DNA of 11,700 bases, from the NCBI GenBank assembly GCA_019237355.1, contig JAFAHH010001091.1, forward strand, positions 1-11,700, written 5' to 3'. The translations under genes were made by a program, and so were the position numbers. The notes below the pieces were generated by a model that was not told where the DNA came from, searched no databases, and worked only from the letters and a program-made list of their open reading frames with translations. Numbering within the stretch: position 1 is the stretch's first letter; each line of letters begins with the position of its first letter. This DNA comes from Acetobacteraceae bacterium. Lineage in GTDB: Bacteria > Pseudomonadota > Alphaproteobacteria > Acetobacterales > Acetobacteraceae. Positions 1 to 7,086 of this stretch are shown here, in pieces.

Positions 1-391
1 CCGCCTTCAGCGCGGGAAGCGACCGATACGGATCGCAAGCGCCGCACATGAAGATATCGATCGCAGCGAAATCGCGCTCCGGCCAGGTGTGGATGGAGAT
101 GTGGCTCTCCGCCAGCACCAGCACCCCCGAGACCCCGCCATCCGGCGAGAAATGGTGGAAATGCCCGTGCAGGATCGTGGCATTCGCCGCTTCGGCGCCG
201 CGCCGCAAGGCCGCTTCGATCAGCGCGGGGTCGGTTAGATTTTTCGCCCCCCAGAGATCAACCAGCAAATGCGTGCCGGCAAATTTGACCCCATCCTTCT
301 GAACGAAGTAGTCCTGGTCGACTTCCGTGATTGTTGTCTGGTTCTCGCTCGGAAACTCCGAGACCATCCCCAGCGGGCTGAGTGCGTTCAT
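1..391 (-). CDS. speD: S-adenosylmethionine decarboxylase proenzyme, N-terminal part (3' end outside window)
   Basis: SpeD decarboxylates S-adenosylmethionine to supply the aminopropyl donor for spermidine synthesis in the cytoplasm. The proenzyme cleaves itself, and the new N-terminal serine becomes the pyruvoyl cofactor. The 130 codons seen contain the family signature: E95-S96 followed by HISIHTWPE is the cleavage and pyruvoyl site, and IDIFMCG carries C116. H101 and C116 match the processing and proton-donor residues known from the bacterial short-form (type 1b) family. The start is ATG at 391, preceded by a perfect AGGAGG (399-404) at a 7-base spacing. The gene runs off the left edge, so the C-terminus is not seen. 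It lies 176 bases beyond the end of the flagellar operon on the same strand and is probably an independent gene. Confidence 0.93.
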   Translation of the reverse strand, partial: MNALSPLGMVSEFPSENQTTITEVDQDYFVQKDGVKFAGTHLLVDLWGAKNLTDPALIEAALRRGAEAANATILHGHFHHFSPDGGVSGVLVLAESHISIHTWPERDFAAIDIFMCGACDPYRSLPALKA

Positions 392-567
392 CGCGTACCC
401 TCCTACCAGCAGACGGCCTGTTGGTCACAACACCACGTGCGCTTGCCGCTTGCGTGTGCCTCTGGGGCCAAAAGTCCGCGCGATATGGGGCAGGGGGACG
501 CGTGATGCAAGCATGAATCGCGCTCTGCAGACATAAAGCCGCATAGCCGAACCCCAACCGGCCATAG

Positions 568-3378
568 TCAACGCGCTCCGGAAACCGAGCCGGCGACCTT
601 GCGTGCCAGAGCCGCCTCCTGCCCCGCACGCGGCAAATCAGCCGTATCCTGAATCGGTGGCGCTGTAAGCAAGCGGAAGAGGTCGGCCTCTTTGCCGTCC
701 CCCATGCGCGCGGCCTGCCGCTCGCGCAAAGCAGCCAGTTGGGCAGCGTCCCCGGCCTGAGCCGCGGCTGAAGCAAGGCGCAGAACCGTCGCACGTTGCC
801 CGGCATCAAGCGGGCCTTCCTCCGGCACGGTTTTCGCCACCAGCTCCCGCAAAGCCGCCTCTGCTTCCGGCCAAGCCTTCGCGTTTTCTTGGATCTTCGC
901 CCGCGCGTCAGCGGCCGCCGCAGACTCCAAACCTGCAAGCGCGGTTATTGCTCCGGAAACATCGCCCGCCTTCGCAATGGCATACGCCTCGGTGAGAGTA
1001 CGATTTTCAGCTAGTGATGGATCGAGACCGCCCGCCTGGGATGCTGCCAGCGCGGCACGCGCCCCGGCAGCGTCGCCTTCCCGAAGCCGAAGCGCCCCAA
1101 GGCGAGCCCCCAAATTGGCGCGCACCGGTCCCTCCGGCGTGGCCCGCATTATTTTTTCGAGCAAGCCGCCCGCCCGCTTGGGAAGGTCGAGCGCCAAGAG
1201 CTTGTCAGCCAGCCGCCCGGCTATATCCGGTGTTTGTAAGCCCTGCGGTAACAGATCGGCGTTATTTTCGACCACCGAAATGAAATTGAGCGGCGCGACC
1301 CGGTCTGCGTTTTCAGGCTGCAACATTTTTGCCACGAGCTCGCGAACGCGGCCTTGTATGGTGGGTTGCTCCTCCGGGAACACCGAAGCTGTCTCGCGCA
1401 ACAAGTCGAGCGCCTCCCGCCATGCGCCCGATTGGGCGCGCAGTTCGGCCGCCCGGAGGCGTAGATTGAGCTCCCGCGCATCGCCGCGCCAAGCAAACAT
1501 GCTTTTTTCAAGAATCTGAGCCGTATCGGCCGGGCTGGCCCGGCCGGCGGACAAACGAAGCTCGGTCGCGCGCTCGATCGCCCGCGACCGGAGCAACCGG
1601 TCACCGCTGGAGGCAAGCGCGTCATACCCGGCAAGCGCAGCATCCGTGTCACCCTTTGCTTCCGCAAGCATACTGCGCGCTAGCGCTAGAGTTGACTCGC
1701 TGGGGAAGCGATCGAGCAGGACGCTCGCCGCCTTAAGCTTCTTCCCGGCAATCAGGGTTTCCGCCGCCAGCGGCAATAGCCGCGCCTGCAACGTCTCCGG
1801 ATAGGCCAGCAACAAGGGAGTGCTCGCAGCAAAGGTATCGGCAGCTTCAGGCAGGCTTTCATTCCGCATCGCATCCCGTGCCGCACGCCAGAACGCGATT
1901 TCATCCGTACCATCGAGGCGTGGGTCACTGATCCCATCAGACTCTCCCACCCGGCCGGCGAGCAGGGCTGCGATCGCTGCCAATCCCGAATTGTCGGGAT
2001 CCCCTGCCTCGCGCGGGTCCCCAGCCGCGGCAAGCTGAAGCAGGCTTTGAGCCTCTGCCCCGAGCCCAAGCGCGATCATGCTCTCGGCCGCGGCCCGCCG
2101 TTTGCGGCCCCTCGCTAAGGCGGGCGCCGTGGCACACTCGAGCATTCGCGCGTGGAGCCGCTCACGAAGCGCGTCGGTCGAGCTGGCCGGAAAGTCGAAC
2201 CGGCGCGATAGCGCGGCCGCGCGCCCCACGGATTCTGCAGGCGAGACGCCGATACCAAGCCCTTCGGGGCCGCCGCTCAGGACAAATCCCGCCGGGCCCG
2301 CATGGAGCGAGAGCGAATCGGAAAGTGCCTCGATGGCAACGCCCTGGATGCTCGGGAGGACGTTAAAGCCGGGCGTTTGCCGCCCAGCCTGGACTCCCTG
2401 GCCTTCAGTGGATTGCGTGCCGACCAGAAGCATGGAGCCGCTGTCCGGCTCGGCTAGCACCACCGTTCGGCCGGGATGTTCCGCAGCGAAAAGCAGCCGG
2501 CCCTCGCCCATATCCATGGTAATCGGCCGTACGCCCGGCGGATTTGGGCTGGATGCCACAACCCAAGCTTCCGGTGTGCGATGAAGGGCGAAACCCGGCC
2601 CGGCCGCAGCCAAAGGGACCCGGATCAAGGTTGCTTCGGGAAGTAACGAGAGGGTGGCCTTGCCGAAAAATGGATCATCGCGCAGCCCAGCCAAATCGAT
2701 CGGCCGCCGCACATCGAACACGAGTAAGAGCGAATCGCCGTAACGGAACGCAGCCGCGCCTACGCCCGACTCGAAAGGTATGGCAATCGCGGCCTCGGAA
2801 GCAGTCCCACTCGCCGGCAGCTTCCGGGCGGCTAGTGCGATTCCGCCAGGCGAGGCCGGAGTTTCTGGAGGCGCGTCACGATGAGCAGGGGCGGGCTCAG
2901 GCCGGGCCGCCTCCCTCGGCGGCGGCTCTTCCCGGGCGCGGGACGGGACCGGCTGCGCGGCTTCGGAAGCAGGCTCAGCTTTCGGTTCGGCGCTGGGCGG
3001 CTCGGACTCGGGGCTGCGGGGTGGGCTCTGATCGAGCACGTCCAATACGAGCAGATTGCCCATACGAGATGGGCGGAGCACGCTCCCAGGCTTGACGACT
3101 ATGTCCGCCTCACCCTGACCGCCAGTGAAGTTGCTGATATTGTGAGGGAGCTTACCGGGGCTGCCGATTGCCGCTGCGGTGTCGAACTGAAGATGCACGC
3201 GGTTGCCGGCCCGGCTGGTGCGGACGGCAACCTTGTCTTCGAAGTTGAACACAAGCCGGCCGAAGCCCGGGTGCTCGCCTGCTTTTACGACAATTTCGGA
3301 GGCGGCCCAGGCAGCACTGACGGCGAACCAGAACCACATCAGTGCCAGTACCCCAGCCTTTCCGAAGCTGCGGTGCAT
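568..3378 (-). CDS. large exported TPR-like protein of the flagellar/stator operon, possible MotE client
   Basis: I do not recognise a named family with certainty. The product is 936 residues from the ATG at 3378. That start is chosen because it begins a good signal peptide: a basic MHRSFGK start, a hydrophobic stretch at residues 9-22, and a likely cut after A25 in SAAWA. A longer GTG start at 3423 would put 15 extra residues before the signal peptide and overlap motE. After the signal comes a beta-rich segment (about 28-116) resembling an AMIN-type module, then a Pro/Glu/Ala-rich linker (about 118-178), and a second beta-rich part (about 180-390). The remainder is a long helical solenoid of TPR-like helix pairs, for example AWREALDLLRETASVFPE. 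The gene starts 25 bases after the motE stop and is last in the operon. Rhizobial MotE is a periplasmic chaperone for the exported motility protein MotC, so a MotC-like role is a reasonable inference. Homology to MotC is not shown. Confidence 0.8.
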   Translation of the reverse strand: MHRSFGKAGVLALMWFWFAVSAAWAASEIVVKAGEHPGFGRLVFNFEDKVAVRTSRAGNRVHLQFDTAAAIGSPGKLPHNISNFTGGQGEADIVVKPGSVLRPSRMGNLLVLDVLDQSPPRSPESEPPSAEPKAEPASEAAQPVPSRAREEPPPREAARPEPAPAHRDAPPETPASPGGIALAARKLPASGTASEAAIAIPFESGVGAAAFRYGDSLLLVFDVRRPIDLAGLRDDPFFGKATLSLLPEATLIRVPLAAAGPGFALHRTPEAWVVASSPNPPGVRPITMDMGEGRLLFAAEHPGRTVVLAEPDSGSMLLVGTQSTEGQGVQAGRQTPGFNVLPSIQGVAIEALSDSLSLHAGPAGFVLSGGPEGLGIGVSPAESVGRAAALSRRFDFPASSTDALRERLHARMLECATAPALARGRKRRAAAESMIALGLGAEAQSLLQLAAAGDPREAGDPDNSGLAAIAALLAGRVGESDGISDPRLDGTDEIAFWRAARDAMRNESLPEAADTFAASTPLLLAYPETLQARLLPLAAETLIAGKKLKAASVLLDRFPSESTLALARSMLAEAKGDTDAALAGYDALASSGDRLLRSRAIERATELRLSAGRASPADTAQILEKSMFAWRGDARELNLRLRAAELRAQSGAWREALDLLRETASVFPEEQPTIQGRVRELVAKMLQPENADRVAPLNFISVVENNADLLPQGLQTPDIAGRLADKLLALDLPKRAGGLLEKIMRATPEGPVRANLGARLGALRLREGDAAGARAALAASQAGGLDPSLAENRTLTEAYAIAKAGDVSGAITALAGLESAAAADARAKIQENAKAWPEAEAALRELVAKTVPEEGPLDAGQRATVLRLASAAAQAGDAAQLAALRERQAARMGDGKEADLFRLLTAPPIQDTADLPRAGQEAALARKVAGSVSGAR

Positions 3379-3403
3379 GCGACCTAAACGGCGCCCGAGA
3401 AGT

Positions 3404-4096
3404 TCAACCGCCACGGGAGCCACCCGGTGTGTTGGCCTTTGTGCGCATCTGGGCCAATTCGGCCGTGAGTTGACGTGCCTTGTCGGGCTGCATCGATCCG
3501 ACTATCAGCGCGGCCTTAGCTTCCTTCATGCGATCCATGATCTGCAGCAACACCGGCATATCGAGATCATTGAAAATGTTCGCTGCATCGCGGGGCTTCA
3601 TTGATTCGTAGAGCTTCACGAGGCCACGCCAATTCGCCTCATCCCTGGCCGCCCGCGCGCTCTCGAGGCCTTCGAGACGTTTCTGTAAAGCCTGGAGCTC
3701 ATCCACACGGCCTGCGAGCTTGTGCTCCGCAGCCGCGACGACCGCTTCCCGGGCGGCAATGGCACGCTCATGGGCATCGAGCTCCTCCCGGCGTTTTCGC
3801 AAATCGAGCAGGATGGCCCGATCGGCTTCACTCATCCCCGGCTCTGCGGGCGCTGGGGAAGGCGCGACCGGTGGTGGCGGCGCGGAGGTGGGCTGAACTG
3901 GCGTGTGCCGCGGCTCGTTCGCCGGGCTTGCATGAGCGATAGAAACGACCCCAGTGCCAGCCGCTTCTACCCGCGCCGGTTCCCCCGGGCCGAATGCGGC
4001 GGAACGCACAATCACCGTCGCTTTTACCGCGATCAACGCGCCAAGCGCGATCATGGTGAAAGGCAGCAAGCGTGGAGATGGGTTTTTTAGGTTCAT
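3404..4096 (-). CDS. motE: MotE family protein (MgtE_N-like domain, membrane anchored)
   Basis: The product is 230 residues. Features in order are a short basic N-terminus, one membrane segment or signal anchor (about 12-30), a Pro-rich linker (about 60-86), a charged coiled coil (about 88-150), and a C-terminal MgtE_N/FliG-like domain (about 155-218) with LYESMKPRDAANIFNDLD. This architecture fits the MotE family. In Sinorhizobium, MotE acts in the periplasm as a chaperone for MotC at the stator. The ATG at 4096 is preferred over a GTG at 4144 because its first bases overlap the stop of the upstream gene (ATGA, 4093-4096), and because the membrane segment then lies near the N-terminus. The neighbours are the DUF6468-type gene upstream and the large exported TPR-like gene downstream, which is the natural candidate for its partner. 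The symbol is assigned by architecture and context only. Confidence 0.82.
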   Translation of the reverse strand: MNLKNPSPRLLPFTMIALGALIAVKATVIVRSAAFGPGEPARVEAAGTGVVSIAHASPANEPRHTPVQPTSAPPPPVAPSPAPAEPGMSEADRAILLDLRKRREELDAHERAIAAREAVVAAAEHKLAGRVDELQALQKRLEGLESARAARDEANWRGLVKLYESMKPRDAANIFNDLDMPVLLQIMDRMKEAKAALIVGSMQPDKARQLTAELAQMRTKANTPGGSRGG

Positions 4097-4536
4097 CGCG
4101 CCATCCTGAGCGCTTTCGCGAGATCGCGTTCGGCCTGGCTGCACGTTTCTGATTGCAGCTCGTCGGCAAATCCATCGACCGCAGCCGCCCGCCTCGGCTC
4201 GGGAGCAAGGGGCCGCGCGGCACGGACGAGCACGTCCAACCGGTCTGCCAATCGGTTGCCGCGTTCGCTTAGGAAGGCGAGATCCTCTTTCAGGGAAGCG
4301 GCCGCCTCTACCTGCTTGGCAATCTGCTTACCAGCGCCGTCCGCCGCCGCACGCAACCTCTCGATGCCAGCTTCCGCCTGACGAGTGCTGGCGTTGAAGC
4401 CCGCAACCAGTTCCTCAAGCGCCGACCGGTCGCGTTTCAACACACCAAGCGCCCGTTCGAGCCGAAAAGCGTGGTAAAGTGTGGCGGCCAACAGCAGCAT
4501 CAACACGCTCTCAAGCATCCATTCAGAACCCGTCAT
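4093..4536 (-). CDS. DUF6468-type membrane-anchored coiled-coil protein of flagellar operon
   Basis: This is a small protein of 147 residues with one N-terminal membrane segment (about 8-24, VLMLLLAATLYHAF). An almost continuous charged helix or coiled coil follows (about 25-108), with a short C-terminal tail holding the only cysteine, C132. It resembles the uncharacterised DUF6468 proteins that I recall lying between fliM and motE in Rhodospirillales, but the assignment is from memory and context. The stop of fliM and the start ATG overlap as ATGA (4533-4536), and its own stop overlaps motE in the same way, so the three genes are probably translated together. With its fold and position, an inner-membrane accessory role at the motor base is likely. 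No biochemical function can be read from the sequence. Confidence 0.78.
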   Translation of the reverse strand: MTGSEWMLESVLMLLLAATLYHAFRLERALGVLKRDRSALEELVAGFNASTRQAEAGIERLRAAADGAGKQIAKQVEAAASLKEDLAFLSERGNRLADRLDVLVRAARPLAPEPRRAAAVDGFADELQSETCSQAERDLAKALRMAR

Positions 4537-5600
4537 GGCTCTTCCCCAGTATCGGTCGTTACATTGTGGGATCGGTCACCGGCGAGAGCACGCTCTAGCC
4601 GCACCGCGATCTGATTGTTGCGGCGGCCCAGCTTGCCCTCGAACAGAGGAACGCCGCCACACCGGACTCGAACTAAGTCGTCCGGGGAGGCGTTGAGCAC
4701 GATCTGGCTTCCTGGTTGGAACGCGATCACATCGGATAGGCGCATGAGCTGCTCGTCCAGGAGCACGTGTAGATCGATCTCGGTGTTCCGAAGCTCCTCG
4801 GCGAAATGTGTCTCCCAGATTGAGTCATGCCCGAACTTTTCACCCATGAACTGCTGCAACAGCAGCTCGCGCACAGGCTCGAGCGCAGCATAGGGAAAGA
4901 GCAGCTCAATCCGACCACCCCGCTCTTCCATATCGACGCGCAGCCGGACGAGCACTGCCGCATTCGAGGGTCGGCTAATGGTAGCCAATCGGGGATTCAC
5001 CTCGAGGCGTTCAAAACGGAACGTGACGGGACAAAGCGGCGCGAAGCTTGCCGAGAGATCGGTTAAGACCGCTTTGATCAGCCCCTCTATCAACGTGCGT
5101 TCGATGCTGGTGTAGGGGCGGCCTTCTATGCGCGCCGCGGCAGCGCCTCGCCGCCCGCCCAGCAGCACGTCTATCGCCGAGCAGATCATCGCGTTGTCGA
5201 TCGCCATCAGGCCTTGATTGTCCCACTGCTCGGCTCTGAAGACCGCGAGCATCGCCGGCATCGGGATGGAGTTTAGATAATCGCCCAAGCGTAGGCTCAG
5301 GATGTTATCGATCGCGACCTCAACATTGTCGCTGGTGAGGTTCCTCAAGCTCGTAGACATAATTCGCACGAGCCGGTCGAACACAACCTCCAGCATCGGC
5401 AGCCGTTCATAGGAGACTAGGCCGGAGCCGATGATCCGCTGAATCCCTGGACGATCCTGCTCCTCAGCGGCACTCCGGCTGAAGCCGAGCAAGCTGTCGA
5501 TTTCGGTTTGTTCCAAGATGCGCGAAGGCTGCGTGGCCGCTTCGTTTTCTAGCTCGCCTGGCTCGGCCGGGGTGCCCTGGCTGGATGGATCGGCGCTCAT
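4533..5600 (-). CDS. fliM: flagellar motor switch protein FliM
   Basis: FliM is the C-ring protein that binds CheY-P and passes the switching signal to FliG. The 355-residue product has all three expected parts. An N-terminal EIDSLLG motif (33-39) is the CheY-P docking helix. A CheC-like middle domain (about 55-240) contains GGRRG at 148-152, where the GGxG FliG-contact loop is expected, and the following EGRPYTSIER block is typical of the family. The C-terminal SpoA domain (about 270-340) includes DLHVLLDEQLMRLSDV and contacts FliN. The length is slightly above the E. coli protein because of a longer, acidic N-terminal lead (1-30). The ATG at 5600 overlaps the fliL stop as ATGA, so it depends on translational coupling and has no strong Shine-Dalgarno sequence. 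No fliN is visible in the window. Confidence 0.96.
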   Translation of the reverse strand: MSADPSSQGTPAEPGELENEAATQPSRILEQTEIDSLLGFSRSAAEEQDRPGIQRIIGSGLVSYERLPMLEVVFDRLVRIMSTSLRNLTSDNVEVAIDNILSLRLGDYLNSIPMPAMLAVFRAEQWDNQGLMAIDNAMICSAIDVLLGGRRGAAAARIEGRPYTSIERTLIEGLIKAVLTDLSASFAPLCPVTFRFERLEVNPRLATISRPSNAAVLVRLRVDMEERGGRIELLFPYAALEPVRELLLQQFMGEKFGHDSIWETHFAEELRNTEIDLHVLLDEQLMRLSDVIAFQPGSQIVLNASPDDLVRVRCGGVPLFEGKLGRRNNQIAVRLERALAGDRSHNVTTDTGEEP

Positions 5601-6094
5601 TGGATCAGCATCTCTATGAAGAGAACATTTTGGATCCGGGCCGGAGCGGCTGCGATATCCGCGCGCGCAATGAGTTCTTCACGAAGCCGGTAAGTGCCGG
5701 CGCTTCCCCGAAGCTCCTCAGGCCGCATTTCGCGCAAGTAGGTTTGGAACAAATCAAGCAACCGCGGCATTGCGGCGCGCACCGCCGGCTCGTCTTCCGC
5801 TTTGCTGATCTCAAGTTTCGCCCGGAGCTTTACGTAGATGGGATGCCGGCCGCCCGCATTCAGGTTAGCGACCATCTCAGGCAACTCGACATACGCTGGA
5901 GCCTGTAGCTTTTCGGCTCTTTCCGCGGCGGGGGTTTTGCTATGAGATCCGCCGAGGAGGTTCGGCAGCACTCCGGTAAACCACAATGCTCCCACAATCA
6001 CGGCCAGCAAGACGGGCGCGCCGGCGAGCATAAGCTTTCGCTTCCCGATGCCGGCGACTTGACCCTCCTGCTTGCCAGCTTTTTTTGCCGACAT
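5597..6094 (-). CDS. fliL: flagellar basal body-associated protein FliL
   Basis: FliL is an inner-membrane protein that associates with the stator and basal body and influences torque or swarming. The product is 165 residues: a basic cytoplasmic lead (1-20, rich in Lys), one membrane segment (about 21-42), a short linker, and a periplasmic SPFH-like FliL domain (about 65-165). That domain contains YVELPEMVANL near its start and NVLFIEMLIQ at the end, both characteristic. The ATG at 6094 is preferred to the GTG at 6100 because GGGGTG lies 5 bases upstream at a workable ribosome-binding distance. It is the first gene of the minus-strand operon and overlaps fliM by 4 bases. No convincing promoter for it could be identified in the 248-base divergent interval. 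Confidence 0.92.
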   Translation of the reverse strand: MSAKKAGKQEGQVAGIGKRKLMLAGAPVLLAVIVGALWFTGVLPNLLGGSHSKTPAAERAEKLQAPAYVELPEMVANLNAGGRHPIYVKLRAKLEISKAEDEPAVRAAMPRLLDLFQTYLREMRPEELRGSAGTYRLREELIARADIAAAPARIQNVLFIEMLIQ

Positions 6095-6181
6095 CCGCAC
6101 CCCATTTGGCGCCCGTTGCTTACACTGCGAGGATGGCAGCCAGGCGTTAACAAACCCTTGCCAAGCGCCCTCGCCCGGCGC

Positions 6182-6198
6182 TTTCTGCCCGGCAGAAA
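6182..6198. promoter_or_regulatory. perfect dyad in the flgF upstream region, candidate enhancer-binding site 1
   Basis: TTTCTGCC-C-GGCAGAAA is a perfect inverted repeat with 8-base arms around one central base. Its centre (6190) is about 151 bases upstream of the predicted flgF transcription start. It shares the CCCGGCA core with two further dyads in the next 50 bases. Position and repetition suit binding of an NtrC-family activator, such as FlbD at the ftr elements of Caulobacter. The identity of the activator is inference. Confidence 0.55.
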
Positions 6199-6209
6199 TG
6201 GCCGTGGAC

Positions 6210-6226
6210 CCGGCAAAATCTGCCGG
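6210..6226. promoter_or_regulatory. dyad CCGGCA-N5-TGCCGG, candidate enhancer-binding site 2
   Basis: This is a perfect inverted repeat with 6-base arms and a 5-base AT-rich spacer (AAATC). It is centred about 123 bases upstream of the predicted flgF start. The half-site CCGGCA is the same as in the flanking dyads. It could serve the divergent fliL operon as well. Confidence 0.5.
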
Positions 6227-6237
6227 CTCGCGGTTTA

Positions 6238-6249
6238 CCCCGGCAGGGG
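6238..6249. promoter_or_regulatory. dyad CCCC-GGCA-GGGG, candidate enhancer-binding site 3
   Basis: This is a third element containing CCCCGGCA, with CCCC and GGGG arms around GGCA. It is centred about 97 bases upstream of the predicted flgF start. It is the weakest of the three as a dyad, and is reported because the CCCGGCA core recurs at 6188, 6209 and 6239. Confidence 0.38.
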
Positions 6250-6313
6250 AATTCGGAGCGCGATTCGGGCTTTCTGACGATTCCGCCTGAACCTATCGCG
6301 CTCAAGGAGCGCT

Positions 6314-6330
6314 TTGGCACACCGGTTGCA
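6314..6330 (+). promoter_or_regulatory. sigma-54 (RpoN) promoter of the flgF operon
   Basis: TTGGCAC-ACCGG-TTGCA matches the -24/-12 consensus (TTGGCAC, five bases, TTGCA), with exact GG to GC spacing. Taking the C of the -12 GC (6329) as position -12, transcription should start near 6341, only 2 bases before the flgF ATG at 6343. Sigma-54 control of rod and hook genes is well known in Caulobacter and other bacteria. It requires an enhancer-binding ATPase, for which upstream dyads are present. Confidence 0.85.
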
Positions 6331-6342
6331 GAGTTCGGCGTC

Positions 6343-7083
6343 ATGAACAACGCAACCACGATCGCGCTCTCCCGCCTGATGGCGCAGGAGCGCGCCATGG
6401 ATGTCACGGCCGGCAATATCGCCAACGCCAATACGCCCGGTTACAAGGCGGAACGGGTCCTATTCAGCGAGTGGCTTGCGCGGCAGCAGAATACGCAATC
6501 GCCGCCGGGCGATAGCACCATCGCTTACACCCAAGATCGCGCGACCTGGCGCGAGCAACGCGATGGTCCACTGTCGCATACGGGCAATCCGCTGGATATA
6601 GCGATCACCGGCACAGGATTTTTTACGGTCGATACCGCGCGTGGCCCGCGGCTCACTCGTGCCGGTCGGTTCGGGTTAATGCCGGATGGAAGCATCGCCA
6701 ACAGCGCGGGTGAGAAGCTGCTCGATACCCAAGGCATACCGCTGCAGGTTTCGGTGACCGACACCAGCATTTCAATCGCGGGTGATGGCACGATCAGTAG
6801 CGAGAATGGCCGGATCGGCAAAATTGGCGTGGTCGCGCCGGCCGATCCGATGCGCTTGCAGGCCGAGGGCGGAACCCTTCTCAAGGCGGATACCCCAACC
6901 CAGCAGGTTGAGCAGCCACGCCTCGTCCAAGGCGCGGTCGAGGATTCCAATGTGCAGCCGATACTGGAAGTAACCCGGATGATCAACGATTCGCGGCAAT
7001 TCGAGATTGTTAGCCAGTTCGTGCAAGCAGAGGCCGACCGCCAACAGGGCGCGATCGACAAGATCCTACAGCCGAGGAGCTAA
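6343..7083 (+). CDS. flgF: flagellar proximal rod protein FlgF
   Basis: FlgF polymerises in the periplasm as part of the proximal rod after export by the flagellar type III system. The 246-residue product has the family's N-terminal rod motif (NIANANTPGYK at 25-35). A central FlgE/F/G-like beta region contains NPLDIAITGTGFF. The C-terminal heptad region (about 195-244) with NDSRQFEIVSQFVQAEADRQ forms the D0 helix. The start is fixed by family alignment, since MNNATTIALSRLMAQERAMD is the expected N-terminus. There is no Shine-Dalgarno sequence in front of it. The predicted sigma-54 start lies about 2 bases upstream, so the mRNA may be leaderless. The frame stays open further upstream, but no ATG or GTG start was seen there. 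flgG follows after 3 bases. Confidence 0.94.
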   Translation: MNNATTIALSRLMAQERAMDVTAGNIANANTPGYKAERVLFSEWLARQQNTQSPPGDSTIAYTQDRATWREQRDGPLSHTGNPLDIAITGTGFFTVDTARGPRLTRAGRFGLMPDGSIANSAGEKLLDTQGIPLQVSVTDTSISIAGDGTISSENGRIGKIGVVAPADPMRLQAEGGTLLKADTPTQQVEQPRLVQGAVEDSNVQPILEVTRMINDSRQFEIVSQFVQAEADRQQGAIDKILQPRS

Positions 7084-7086
7084 CCC

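Noticed and set aside
268..283. Minus-strand CGGCACG...TTGC inside speD as a sigma-54 site.
   Set aside because: It is one base short, lacks the leading T, and lies in a conserved speD coding segment.
482..510. Minus-strand TTGCAT-N17-CATATC as a speD promoter.
   Set aside because: Only 3 of 6 positions match at each box. The spacing is right but the match is too weak to call.
977..1519. Long plus-strand open frame (180 codons), with others at 2078-2584 and 2881-3387, opposite the TPR-like gene.
   Set aside because: They are antisense to a GC-rich coding gene, with low-complexity Arg/Ser/Ala/Pro composition and no recognisable domain.
6105..6165. Possible sigma-54 sites for fliL on the minus strand (TGGCTG...CGC and TGGCAA...TTGT).
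   Set aside because: Spacing is one base too long or too short and the -12 GC is lost in one of them. Sigma-54 spacing is strict.
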